DNA of 64,000 bases from Gigantopelta aegis (lineage: Eukaryota > Mollusca > Gastropoda > Neomphalida > Peltospiridae), in assembly GCF_016097555.1 (NCBI RefSeq), contig NC_054702.1, positions 109,800,727 to 109,864,726 on the forward strand, read 5' to 3'. Below, piece after piece: positions 13,501 through 23,389 of this stretch. Below the pieces are notes generated by a model. That model was given only the letters and a program-made list of their open reading frames with translations. It searched no databases and was not told the DNA's origin. Position 1 is the stretch's first letter, and each line of letters opens with the position of its first letter. Position numbers and translations under genes: made by a program.

Positions 13501-13957
13501 ACGTCTGTGACAAATATCCCGTCTAAAAATAGATTAGACCTTGTCTGCTCAAAGTTTTTTTCTCAAACGTGCGCCCGTTTTTCAGAAATACGAAAAATGC
13601 ATTTTGTGGTATTACAAACACCAGGATTACCAGGATTACCAAAAAACACTTCAGGTGAATGGAAATGTATATTCTAAATAATAAACGGTAAGTAAAGTGC
13701 AATTTTATTTGTGAAAAAATGGGTTTAATAGCGAAAAACAACGCCGTAATGGTTAACAACTAGCCGTAACTAGGGTGTGTCCCTTTAATCACCACCGTGA
13801 AATCTGATTTTGTTACATTTCAAACAATGGTGAAGTAAATGCTTGTGTAATGTTTGGAATGTGTTTTTCTTTCAGTGCCTTGCCTGTCGCTGATAAGGAT
13901 GGAATCGACGAGGACATCAACTCGGTCAAAGGGTGGATCAACAGGGATGAGCTATGA
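4357..13957 (+). CDS. Small ER/SR-lumen cysteine-rich protein, HRC-like (5 exons)
   Basis: Five exons join in frame: 4357-4521, 9001-9072, 10420-10474, 12419-12455 and 13876-13957, giving 136 residues and a stop. Seen: a signal peptide (residues 1-21, hydrophobic VFVLLAVVIV, cleavage near CKA), a Glu/Asp/Lys-rich spacer (22-47), a Cys-rich domain from about residue 49 to 96 with CGYC, CTYC, CKLC, CPC, CKMC, CKYCYLC and DTVCKPG, a C-terminal acidic stretch, and terminal RDEL. Known: RDEL-type tails retain proteins in the ER/SR; vertebrate HRC is an SR-lumen calcium-binding protein whose C-terminus, from memory, has 'CYLCPLVCETVC.PG'. Inference: a mollusc SR/ER protein sharing the HRC tail domain without its His-rich repeats, perhaps binding calcium or metal, or a redox partner. 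All junctions are GT-AG. The function is untested. Confidence 0.78.
4836..6534. repeat. Long foldback inverted-repeat element
   Basis: A left arm (about 4836-5572) and a right arm (about 5777-6534) are reverse complements at high but imperfect identity; roughly 205 bp lie between them. The right arm has about 31 extra bases near 6012-6045. The arms' inner ends carry 'gtccggtgattcggcgca' and 'gtccggtgtatcggc'; copies of these motifs also lie outside the arms at 4599 and 4804. No transposase-like frame lies inside. It sits within intron 1 of the HRC-like gene. Confidence 0.88.
7027..7376. mobile_element. MITE-like element with about 30-bp inverted ends
   Basis: The left end 'tagtgttttccctag' and the right end, read on the other strand ('tagtggtttccctag'), match; both continue into 'agcatggt'. 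Inside is a small run of 'agcaccat' motifs. No coding potential. The target duplication is unclear (TA or TTA). Confidence 0.55.
7426..7873. mobile_element. TTAA-flanked MITE
   Basis: TTAA lies at both edges. The imperfect inverted ends (left 'gggtgtatactaccaaataa'; right, reversed, 'ggtagtactaaaccaaataa') are about 20 bp. TTAA duplications are known for piggyBac and Kolobok elements; the superfamily is not resolved. The 96-codon frame inside looks incidental. Confidence 0.6.
8035..8400. repeat. Inverted duplication related to the intron 4 MITE
   Basis: The segment from 8040 ('gggtttgtaaagttttgtatt') is copied in reverse near 8335-8400. The left half, with 'gtgaagaaaaacctcacaaa' and 'gtgcacgagaaaacaaa', also matches 13310-13470. 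It is likely a rearranged non-autonomous element. Confidence 0.6.
8682..8696. repeat. Poly-G run
   Basis: A G run of about 15 bases in intron 1 of the HRC-like gene. Length may be unreliable in the assembly. Confidence 0.9.
8770..8915. repeat. Partial copy of a dispersed repeat
   Basis: 'cacagacttatggcccttgaacttaggaga' type sequence matches the 3' part of the longer repeat at 25527-26056 ('cacagagttatggattttgaacttaggaga'). Confidence 0.5.
9001..9072 (+). CDS. HRC-like gene, exon 2
   Basis: 24 codons (FCKLCDEDCPCE...NCKMCK). The acceptor follows a pyrimidine tract 'ttcctttcag' and the donor is AAG|GTAAAT; both ends are phase 0. Six cysteines in 24 residues. Confidence 0.8.
9422..9726. mobile_element. 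CAGGG-ended MITE
   Basis: The inverted ends begin CAGGG and continue imperfectly to 'acggcaa' (about 35 bp). A 5-bp direct repeat TTTTG flanks both sides (9417-9421 and 9727-9731). The ends and 5-bp duplication match two other families in the window; a hAT-like origin is possible. Confidence 0.6.
10420..10474 (+). CDS. HRC-like gene, exon 3
   Basis: 18 codons plus one base. It reads YCKYCYLCSAVCDTVCKP, the part most like the vertebrate HRC tail. The acceptor is 'tttttacag' and the donor CCAG|GTACGT, phase 1. Confidence 0.82.
11146..11535 (-). mobile_element. Long SINE subtype with full tRNA-like head, reverse orientation
   Basis: It shares the 3' end with the main SINE but has a longer body ('ctactcttttacgacaggca', 'gttatagatcactggtcgg') and a distinct tRNA-like head near 11480-11535, reading on the minus strand 'actggcctcagtggcatcg'. 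The same subtype lies at 16890 and 32850. Confidence 0.82.
12419..12455 (+). CDS. HRC-like gene, exon 4
   Basis: A 37-nt exon completing G and adding GVIDKVSSAII plus two bases. The donor AA|GTAAGT (phase 2) is strong. The human tail, from memory, has VDYFSSSLYQAL at this position. Confidence 0.75.
12970..13788. mobile_element. TTAA-flanked MITE, about 0.8 kb
   Basis: TTAA lies at both ends. The ends are inverted: left 'agccgcacaccctagtt', right, reversed, 'agggacacaccctagtt'. No transposase frame. A shorter relative with the same ends lies at 41096-41464. Superfamily not determined (piggyBac- or Kolobok-like by target site). Confidence 0.75.
13876..13957 (+). CDS. HRC-like gene, exon 5 with RDEL terminus
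   Basis: One base plus 27 codons: ALPVADKDGIDEDINSVKGW then INRDEL and TGA. The acceptor is 'ttctttcag'. The tail is acidic, then amphipathic, and ends in a KDEL-type retention signal. Confidence 0.82.
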
Positions 13958-14418
13958 TCAAAATAATCATTTAGATTCTTATGTTTTATTTTTTAATTTT
14001 TTTTATAACATTTGTTAGGTTTATATTGTTTGTGTTAACTAAATGTTCCACTTTAAAGATCTTTTGTATTTACTTGGCATAAATTGTATTTCTTCTAATC
14101 CCACCGATAAATATTTTAATCCATCATTATAATCCATGATATACATACTGTTTTGAAATGACAAAGTTTTGCTGTGATTTGTATTAACAATGATAGATTA
14201 GTGCATATGAATGTACATCTCATACAGATATAAGAGTGCCTGATTATTAAATACTGATTGACGGTTTTGTACTTCTGGTAAAATCTTCAGGTTATTGATC
14301 CCATGGATGAAGATTTGAATAGAGAGTGTTTTGATATTACTGAGAATATCTTTGTTACTTGAATCCGCTATTAGAAGTGAAGTAGATCTGTTTACAAATG
14401 TATGCATCTAGATTAAAT

Positions 14419-14424
14419 AATAAA
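14419..14424 (+). terminator. Candidate poly(A) signal of the HRC-like gene
   Basis: AATAAA 462 bp after the stop codon, in AT-rich sequence. Such motifs are common by chance here. Confidence 0.25.
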
Positions 14425-14429
14425 TATTT

Positions 14430-15810
14430 AACAGTTCAGATATCAAAATTCTTAGTACTTGACACCCATGTCAAGTGAAATTTTCACGTCTGGCAAGTAA
14501 TTAGGTTAATAGCATATGCCCAATGACAAGTGACTGATGTAGCAGCCAGAAATAATTTTTATTATTAAAATCCATTGAATCCTTGAACACCAAAACCGAT
14601 AGTAACTTGAGTTAGAGTTATTCCTCTTTTATTTCTATAAACGGAGATTGGTCATTTCCGCCACTGAACTAGAATAATGCTGCGTTCCAGTGAATTGGGT
14701 TATTGTTTTTACGATCTTCCAACTTAAAAATAGTGTCCAATACACATTACAGTTTGAATAAAAACTAACCTAAACTTGCCTTGTGTGTGCAAGCAAAAAG
14801 GTTGATACAATGTAAAATCGTTATAATAAAATTTAATTTGTCATTAATGCAGTTCCGGAATCTGCTCTTTGCAGATGAACACCCAAATGTACTAACACGT
14901 TTCCATTTTGTGGGTTAATTCGAACAAAGCATAATCATTAATGTGAATTTAAGGTGCTACCTATAGACGAGCTTTGTAGACTGTTACCCATTCATTATTT
15001 ATTCCTCGCTTACTGCATATTAAATTCCTATCATTAAGGTTGTAAAGTTAGTTCTTTACTGATGTGTTTACCAAAATAATAACAGCCACAACAAAAAGAA
15101 GGGGTAATAAAAGAAGAAGTGCAGTATGATATGATTATTCAGAACTTCTGCCACTCAGAAGGTATAAGTGTGTCGTGAGGTTGGGCATACCCCAGTTTCA
15201 TGTGCAGAGGGCGATTCGGGGTCGAACAACACTTTGCTCAAACCAGTTTTTAATTTTTTTTTTTATATATTGGTTTCTTAGGAGCATGAATCAAACCTCC
15301 TAGAAAACTTGGCGGGTCACAGTCTAGATCCTTTGTGACTCATAAAGGTCTTTTCCCCTTTTCTGACACTGCTACCTATTACCAAAGTGGATTACCAAAG
15401 TGAATCTTTTTGGTTTACATGATACAATCAAAGTTAATCAAAAGAACTGTCCAGTGATTTACACCTCGTTAGGTTAGTTTGCATGAGATATGAGTGATTT
15501 TGTTAATTTATGTCATAGATGTGTTGTCTTGATTTTGAAAATTACATTTGTATATAAATTCACTGTGTTGCATTAGTTTCATTATATATACATTCCAAAT
15601 ATTTAAATATTTTACTGTAGTTAATTATTATTATGATTATTTTAGTATTAATGTTACAACCATTGTATTCACCTTTTCTTGTATCATTCTTTGCATAAAT
15701 AAATATAGAAAATATTTTCACATTTGTCATATTTGTTTTGTTTTTGTTTTTTCTTTCCCCCAATTTGTATTGTGTAGCTCGTTCATGTCCATAGTTTGTA
15801 GTACACAGTA
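14430..15810. other. No gene recognised; AT-rich intergenic
   Basis: No conserved frame, RNA gene or repeat structure was apparent to me. Confidence 0.4.
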
Positions 15811-15818
15811 TACTACTA

Positions 15819-16040
15819 CCCCCCCCCCCCCCCCCCCCCCCACACACACACACTCTTCTTGTAACCCATAGGTGTACGGACTTTTACCCGAATTAACCAA
15901 AAATGTCCGAATCTGGATAACATTTATTCATATTACTATAACTGCCAAACAGCTAGATTAGCACATTTTGCTCGAATATCTCGATCGTTTTTGCCCGAAT
16001 TTGTGTGTGTGTGTGTGTGTGTGTGTGTGGCAGGGGGGTG
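15819..16040. repeat. Poly-C/CA tract plus dispersed 'gcccgaat' repeat
   Basis: A C run and a CA tract (15819-15853) are followed by a repeat with 'ttttacccgaatta', 'ttttgctcgaatatct' and 'tttttgcccgaattt', ending in (TG)n and poly-G. Related sequence next to homopolymer C/G occurs near 22700-23010 and 40745-41035. Confidence 0.55.
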
Positions 16041-16889
16041 GGGGGTTACAAAAGTAATAGCGGATGTTTTCTTGACTGAAGCAAGTTTGGAAGTTGACCA
16101 CGTAGCATAAAAACAGCACATGTGTGTTTGGTGCTTGGTGCTTCTTAAACTAAACTTTGTGAAACCCGACACCGCGTTTGACTTGAATACCTCAGCTGCG
16201 GCTTCACTACAAACCACAGGTATTAAGCTTCGTAATTACCATCACTGCTTCCCCCTGTGCTCTGTTCTGGGTTTACACAGCACTACCGTCCAAATCTCGT
16301 CTGCTATCTTAGTGTCTGAGCCAGCGTTCCGTTTAACATTCACTACAAATCTTTCTTATAATCATTTAGTGTGGGTCTTCTGACTTGTTACTTATTTTAG
16401 TTTTAGCAATAATATTGGTACTAATATGCCCTTATTCAGAATCGCTGTACAAGGCCAAACTATGGGTGAGGCAAGTGGGCTATTTCTGTCTGGGTATCAA
16501 TTTTGCAGAAATAACGTTTGAAGGCGGATATTTCTGGTTTTTGTTTTTTAGTACAAAGATCAACTTCAAAAGGTTGACGTGTTGGCTGTTTCAGAATCTT
16601 CGTGCACGAATACAAAGAGTGCAAGCCCACGCATCAGCCATCTTTGTTAATTGCTTTTGCCTTGGTGCAAACGAGACCAAACTATCGGAGTATTGGCCAG
16701 TAGAATCACTTAACTAAGGACATAAACATGATAAATGGTATCTAGTTTAGTACTCCAGCGCTCCCCCCCCCATTTTTATTACGCACCCCCCATTTTCGTT
16801 ACACATGTCACGTGTAAAAAATCAGTAAATCACTTTCAATATTTCAATATCAATATCAGTATTTCAATAACTTGAAGAAAAAGAAAAAG

Positions 16890-17225
16890 TAAAGTTTGTT
16901 TTATTCAACGACGCCACTAGAGCACATTGAATTTTTTTTTTATCTTATCATCGGCTATTGGACGTCAAACATATGATCATTCTGACACTGTTTTTTAGAG
17001 GAAACCCACTGTCGCCACATAGGCTACTCTTTTACGACAGGCAGCAAGGGATCTTTTATTTGCGCTTCCCACAGACAGGATAGCACAAACCATGGTCTTT
17101 GTTGAACCATTGAGCCTTGCGGAACACTCACTCAGGGTTTGGAGTTAAAAATCCCATGCCTCGACTGGGATCCGAACCCAGTACCTACCAGCCTGTAGAC
17201 CGATGGCCTAACCACAACGCGATGG
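16890..17225 (-). mobile_element. Long SINE subtype, reverse orientation
   Basis: Close to the copy at 11146-11535 ('ctactcttttacgacaggca' present), with an internal loss around 17105-17145. The head side has 'gggatccgaacccagtacc', a tRNA-like B box on the minus strand. Confidence 0.8.
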
Positions 17226-17749
17226 TTCCACTCACGAACGTTCAGTATTGCGTAACCCATTAAATGTAGGACTACATTTACATGTAGGCCTATAGTCATA
17301 CAGACTCGAGAGGTGGTGATGAAATAGGTTACCTGAAATCTTTTAAGTGTAACCCATAAATGGTTTCCCAAATGTTCCATTTTCGCAGTCTTGTCAGTAG
17401 CTTTGACATGTATTTGAATGTACCGACACTGCAAAAGTTAAGTGGGTTTTCTAGACCGGACTGCAGTTTATTAGGAGAGAGACGTGACGTAGAGAGGTTA
17501 GAGCACCTAATTACAGTAAGACCCGGGGAACACTGGTATTGATCAAATCGAACACGCTCACCAGTAAGTGCACCAGCTAGCCACTTCCATATGCTTGCTA
17601 GGTTCCAGTTAGCTAAGAGGCCACCTGTGAACGGAGTTGTGTGTGTGTGTGTGTGTTTTTTTTTTTTTAAAGATATATTTATGTGCAGCAGTAACTTGAG
17701 TGTCATCATGAAATTGACCCCATTTTAATTTTTACGTGAAAGAGGTGTT

Positions 17750-17987
17750 CAGGCGCGTGCGCAGGGGGGGGGGGGGGTGATTTTTTTTACATTCCTGTGA
17801 ATGTGGTCAGAAAGCAGCTCGGCTAGCCAGCAGAAAACACCTCAGAATAGCCCTAGAAGGGGTAAATTTTTCAAAATTTTCGGGCGGAATACCACCCGCC
17901 ACGGGCTTCGCGCCTGCGGCGCTCGCGGTGTCGGGCTTCGCCTAACATCTCGACCCCACCCTGCAAAATTTCCTGCGCACGCCCCTG
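17750..17987. mobile_element. MITE with 15-bp ends and GTGTT target duplication
   Basis: Left 'caggcgcgtgcgcag'; right, reversed, 'caggggcgtgcgcag'. The direct repeat GTGTT flanks it at 17745-17749 and 17988-17992. It is GC-rich inside, unlike its surroundings, and opens with a G run. Confidence 0.75.
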
Positions 17988-17999
17988 GTGTTCCAGAGG

Positions 18000-18970
18000 T
18001 ATAATCGTAGTTTGAAGCTCTTTTAGTTTGCTTCATTTTTGAATTTGAGAAGTGGGTTGTTTGAAATTCGGTGATAGTGCTTACATAGGTTTCAAGGTTG
18101 ACTCTATTATATCTCCCCTTTTGGTAGGTCCATAATAATTATTATATTCCATACTAACTAATGCTTTACGATTAATATATCAAGGGTTGTGGTCAACGCT
18201 ATCAAAGTCTACAGGACACTGCATATACAATTAAAACATGGCTTGTTACCAAGTCTACAGGGACTGTCAGTCAGTGATCAGAGTTGTAATACTTCACTAC
18301 GGAATGGATGTAATTATTAGGATGGAAGTATTCCTTAAGAACTCAAGCTCACGTCACTGAATCTGGACTCGCCTGTTTTAAAAGTACTTGATCTTGAGGA
18401 CTGAAATGCAATATTGAATCATGCAAGCAGTCGCAGTTTTACTTTAAACTTATCTTAACATCAGCGTTTGGCTTAAAGCCAGAATTGGAATGGAGATGCA
18501 GTCGTGTTACGCCGCTAATATTGTGTTATGTAAGAGATAAAATCGGTTAGAACTCTGCGATGTCTGTTGGCGTGTTCAAAGGGTGCTACTGACCCAGTTC
18601 ATCAATCACCAGATACTGCTGGGCTAGAAATTTATTTATTAACACATACCTTGTGCATCGTATTTTGAGATTTGGAATCATAACAAGGAAAGTCAACACT
18701 GTATTATAGTTTGTCCCTATTACGTTTTATTGCATCTATAATATAATACGCAATGCCGTTGTAACAGTTTACCATCGTTCTGATCGCTTCTCCTCTTTTG
18801 ATGTGCACTGCTAACCACCTTCTTTGTACGCATATTGTGATAAATACTACGTACAAAGATGAATTCCAAAAATACAAAGTCAGTGGAAGCCGTCATCTTT
18901 GTCACCTAACATAGAAGTGGCTATATTCAATACTAATGAGAGCTGGCTATTTACACAGAGGTCGTAGTTT
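18000..18970. other. No gene recognised
   Basis: Mixed-composition intergenic sequence with frequent stops. Confidence 0.4.
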
Positions 18971-18976
18971 TGCGGA

Positions 18977-19200
18977 AAAGTACAGTGTACGGCCACCACT
19001 TCGCAAAGTACAGTGTACGGCCACCACTTCGCAAAGTACAGTGTACGGCCACCACATCGCAAAGTACAGTGTACGGCCACCACATCGCAAAGTACAGTGT
19101 ACGGCCACCACATCGCAAAGTACAGTGTACGGCCACCACATCGCAAAGTACAGTGTACGGCCACCACATCGCAAAGTACAATATACGGCCACCACATCGC
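18977..19200. repeat. 28-bp tandem array, 8 units
   Basis: Units start at 18977 and every 28 bp to 19173, based on 'aaagtacagtgtacggccac' plus 'cacatcgc'. Because 28 is not a multiple of 3, the array reads through several frames; those frames are not genes. The core gtacagtgtac is palindromic. The last unit is slightly diverged. Confidence 0.97.
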
Positions 19201-19259
19201 ACTGGTTGGAACGATACCCCCCCCCCCCCCAAACTTAGCTAAATCCCGCCCCACATTCA

Positions 19260-20395
19260 AAGAAAGTACAATAGTCAAAGTAATATCCACATTTACCCAG
19301 GGGATTGATAATTACGTTCAGGGGCCGGTTGTTCAAAGGTTAGTTGGCTTAACCAGCGATTAACGGAACATGTGAAAACCAAGGACTGAATTGATACAAC
19401 TAATAATTGAAGGCATAATGTTAAAACTTGAATTATAACAATCAAAGGTATTCACAAATAATAAAATCTAAAGTGTATTTTATATTTGTTCAAAAATAAT
19501 TAAAAGTAAAATATCAGTCTGTATTTATTAAATTACTGCAATCGTGTCTTAATTTAAAATATTCTTATGATTTCCATAGCAATGGAATAAAAACATTTCG
19601 TAAACATCCGGTGCTACTTCCTCCACCCCCACCTCCACCCCCAATACATAATACAGTGTCAATTTATATTTTGTACCGCGTTTAAGGTATAATCAAAAAC
19701 TAATTTTGCCAAATGTATATAAAACGTTTGAATTGCTATCATCGAAAAATTAAAATTAAATATATGCTTCCATCTTCAAAATACACTTGCATATAACTTC
19801 ATCCATGAATATTTGCAAAATCTCAGATATATTTTAACAGTTCGGCATTTAGAATAGATTTGTTTATTTGACTGAAGTTAGCTTTTTGTAAAAGCTTGAT
19901 AATGTGCAAACTCGGTTTTCACCATATAGACCCTCTGTAGTCTGTTAGTCTCTAATGGCGACAGCTTTAGTAAGGCTGCAGTTGTGTTTATGTTTTTCAT
20001 TAGAAAAAAACCAGGATGCAAGATAATGTTGAAAAACAAATATCCTTCTGGCAATAACTGTTGATCTTTTATTTGTTGCCAATATACAATAATCCGAACT
20101 AACTGGAGTAAACAAAAACAATGGGCTCTGACAAATTATGGCCGTATTACTTGGTGCAGTGTTGATTATGCTGTATAATTCAGTAATTAGGAAAAACAAC
20201 CGAGGAACTCCCAACCAAAGCTAACAAGCCAACTATTTGAGGGAAATAGCTGCAAGCTAAGCAAGCGGCTGTGTATTATTATTAATAAAGCACCGACAGG
20301 CCCAAATCGAGTTAACTCCGTATCATTCCGGCGTTGGTAACGTCGGGGGCTAACTATTATCAAAAAACCCCACACAAAAAAAAAAGAAGAAAAAA
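19260..20395. other. No gene recognised
   Basis: AT-rich sequence. A C-rich stretch lies at 19620-19645. No supported feature. Confidence 0.4.
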
Positions 20396-20397
20396 AT

Positions 20398-20697
20398 GTG
20401 TTTTGTTTAACGACACCACTAGAGCACATTGATGTATTAATCATCGGCTATTGGATGTCAAACATTTGGTAATTTTAACGTATAGTCTTAGAGAGGAAAC
20501 CCGCTACATTTTTCCATTAGTGGCAAGGGATATTTTATATGCGCCATCCCACACACAGGACAGCACATACTACTGCCTTTAATATACCAGTCGTGGTGCA
20601 CTGGCTGGAACGAGAATTACCCCAATGGGCCAACCGACGGGGATCTATCCCAAATCGACCGCGCATCAAGCGAGCGCTTTACCACTGGGCTACGCTC
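20398..20697 (-). mobile_element. SINE, reverse orientation, near full length
   Basis: It runs from 'gtgttttgtttaacgacacc' to a head reading on the minus strand 'gtagcccagtggtaaagcgc', a clear A box. 'ggggatctatcccaaatcgacc' is the B-box region. Confidence 0.87.
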
Positions 20698-20889
20698 CCT
20701 AACCATTATCACTTCTTGCTGCTAATGCAGGGTCAAATGATGGAGGTGGGGGATCGGATGAACCCCAACCACCCACACCACCCGTAGAGGCTAAAACATT
20801 TATTATACATCGATATCATTCATTTCAACTTATTTTTGTGCTTTTATCCAGTTAAGGTTCAATCACGCTGTTCTGGACACATATATCAG

Positions 20890-21065
20890 CTATCTTGGCT
20901 GTTTGTCCAGGACAGAGGATTAGTGATTAGTCAGAGAGAAGTAACCTTACACCTACCCACTGAGTCGTTAAACTCGTTCTGGGTGGGATCCGGTACCGGG
21001 ATGTGAATCTAGAACCTATCAGCCTTATGTTCGATGGCTTAACCACTACACTAACGAGGCCAGTG
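20890..21065 (-). mobile_element. tRNA-like-headed repeat fragment, reverse orientation
   Basis: 'ccttacacctacccactgag' and 'cgatggcttaaccactacac...cgaggccagt' match the head side of the long SINE subtype. The body and 3' end differ or are lost. A relative is at 35740-35900. Confidence 0.55.
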
Positions 21066-21271
21066 GCTAAAAACATTTTGTTTACAGTGCAATATTAAGC
21101 TATTCATAGCGAAAATGTAGACAAACAGGTCCGCTAGGTTCGTATTCGACCTCACCCCAGGTCCAGTTCATACAACGCCCTTAGAATGTGCAATGGAGAC
21201 CTTAAGGGAATACCAACTGGATGTGGATTTTTGGAGATAACAAAAACATGTCATAACTGTAATCTACATAA

Positions 21272-22385
21272 GAGCCAGACGAGTGTGGTGTGTGTTACAC
21301 TCGTTACATCCAGCCAGGCCAGTGTGCTGTGTGTTAAATTCGTTACATCCAGCCAGACGAGTGCGGTGTGTGTTACACTCTTTACATCCAGTCAGACGAG
21401 TGCGGTGTGTGTTACACACTTTACATCCAGTCAGACGAGTGCTGTGTGTGTTACACCCGTTACATCCAGTCAGACGAGTGTGCTATGTGTTACACTCGTT
21501 ACATCCAGTCAGACGAGTGTGCTATGTGTTACACTCGTTACATCCAGTCAGACGAGTGTGCTATGTGTTACACTCGTTACATCCAGTCAGACGAGTGTCC
21601 AGTCAGACGAGAGTGCTGTGTGTTACACTCGTTACATCCAGTCAGACGAGTGTACTGTTTGTTACACCCGTTACATCCAGTCAGACGAGTGTGCTGTGTG
21701 TTACACTCTTTACATCCAGTCAGACGAGTGTGCTGTGTTTTACACTCGTTACATCCAGTCAGACGAGTGTGCTGTGTGTTACACTCGTTACATCCAGTCA
21801 GACGAGTGTGCTGTGTGTTACACTCGTTACATCCAGTCAGACGAGTGTGCTGTGTGTTACGCTCGTTACATCCAGTGTGCTATGTGTTACGCTCGTTACA
21901 TCCAGTCAGACGAGTGTGCTGTGTGTTACGCTCGTTACATCCAGTCAGACGAGTGTGGTGTGTGATACACTCGTTACATCCAGTCAGACGAGTGTGCTGT
22001 GTGTTACACTCGTTACATCCAGTCAGACGAGTGTGCTGTGTGTTACACTCGTTACATCCAGTCAGACGAGAGTGCTGTGTGTTACACTCGTTACATCCAG
22101 TCAGACGAGTGTGCTGTGTGTTACACTCGTTACATCCAGTCAGACGAGTGTGCTGTGTGTTACACTCGTTACATCCAGTCAGACGAGTGTGCTATGTGTT
22201 ACACTCGTTAGATCCAGTCAGACGAGAGTGCTCTGTGTTACACTCGTTACATCCAGTCAGACGAGTGTGCTGTATGTTACACTCGTTACACCCAGTCAGA
22301 CGAGTGTGCTGTGTGTTACACTCGATACATCCAGTCAGACGAGTGTGCTATGTGTTACACCCGTTACATCCAGTCAGACGACTGA
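21272..22385. repeat. 39-bp tandem array, about 28 units
   Basis: The unit is 'tgtgttacactcgttacatc' followed by 'cagtcagacgagtgtgctg'. Since 39 is 13 codons, all three forward frames stay open for 200-370 codons (a Cys/Tyr/Ile/Gln/Ser/Asp-rich reading, for example). A few units are shortened, at 21590-21610 and 21875. Regular divergence in all frames and a lack of flanking gene signals argue for a minisatellite, not a protein. Confidence 0.93.
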
Positions 22386-22699
22386 TGCGTTGTGACGTTT
22401 ACTTGACCACAACAAAATAAAAACAAAATAGTACATGTTAGCTGCTTCTCAAAATAATCAGCTTCATATTCAGATGGGTATAGTGTATCTTACATTGATT
22501 ACAACCAACCAGTTGACTGATCTGTTGTGATATTTAATCGACCAAACCGAAACAAAACAATTAAAAGACTAATATGTTAATAGTCTAATGTATGTTACAT
22601 TACATCCAATACAAAAAGAAAGATAAGTAATAAACAATAACAACGAAAAAATCAAACAAAAAACATGTATTATTTTTATAACGCAGGGCCTACACATAG

Positions 22700-23010
22700 T
22701 TGAACATTTCCGGTATTTCATGTATGTGAGACGATAGGCTCCCATTTTTGTAGGGTGGAAGGGGACTGATTTTTCACGGAATTAAATGAAAACGCCCGAT
22801 TCTGAATAACACATTTCTTCCTACTATCATAATCATTACTTCCAAATAGCTATAAGGGGCTGCAAACGAATCACTGCGCATTTTAACATGGGTTGCAAAT
22901 AATATTATGAGCTGAATAATGAAAATACGTGGTGAAAGGGTTTCAGGCCAGCACATTTTCCCCGAATGTCCGGATTGTTTTTGCCCAAATTCGAACAGTT
23001 GTCACCCCCA
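22700..23010. repeat. Dispersed repeat of the 'gcccgaat' type
   Basis: Reads 'ggctcccatttttgtagggt' at one end and 'tttttgcccaaattcgaac' at the other. It resembles 15840-16040 and, inverted, 40745-41035. Confidence 0.5.
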
Positions 23011-23225
23011 ACTAGAGCACATTGATTTATTAATCATCGGCTACTGGATGTCAAACATTTGGTGATTTTGACATATAGTCTTGGTGAGGAAACCCGCTGC
23101 ACTTTACCATTAGTAGCAAGGTATCTTTTATATGCACTATCCCAAAGACAGGATAACACATATCCGGTATTTGATATACCAGTCGTGGTGCTCTGGTTGG
23201 AACGAGAAATAGTAAAACGACCGGT
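23011..23225 (-). mobile_element. SINE, reverse orientation, both ends clipped
   Basis: Starts 'actagagcacattgatttat' without the usual terminal 'gtttaacgacacc' and stops at 'ggaacgagaaatag', before the tRNA head. Confidence 0.8.
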
Positions 23226-23389
23226 AACAGCAGCCCATGTGGAAGAGTGATTTTACCGGTAGCTCAGTAACTCTATCGCCATCGTTCTGTGAAGCCTTAT
23301 AGGATAAGAATAATAATTTAAAAAAAAACAATTCGTGCATATCTCTGGCAAAATCATATTTCTTTGACAGTCCATCACAGAAGTCATCC

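Noticed and set aside
18977-19200. Possible CRISPR array
   Set aside because: Direct tandem repeats without unique spacers, in a eukaryotic genome.
18880-19363. Overlapping frames with 'ATTSQSTVYGHHIAKYSVRP' type repeats
   Set aside because: Produced by the 28-bp array in several frames at once; no start context, splice sites or domain.
21186-22420. 350-370-codon repetitive 'proteins' resembling a cysteine-rich repeat protein
   Set aside because: All three frames are equally open and equally repetitive, so there is no sign of selection on one.
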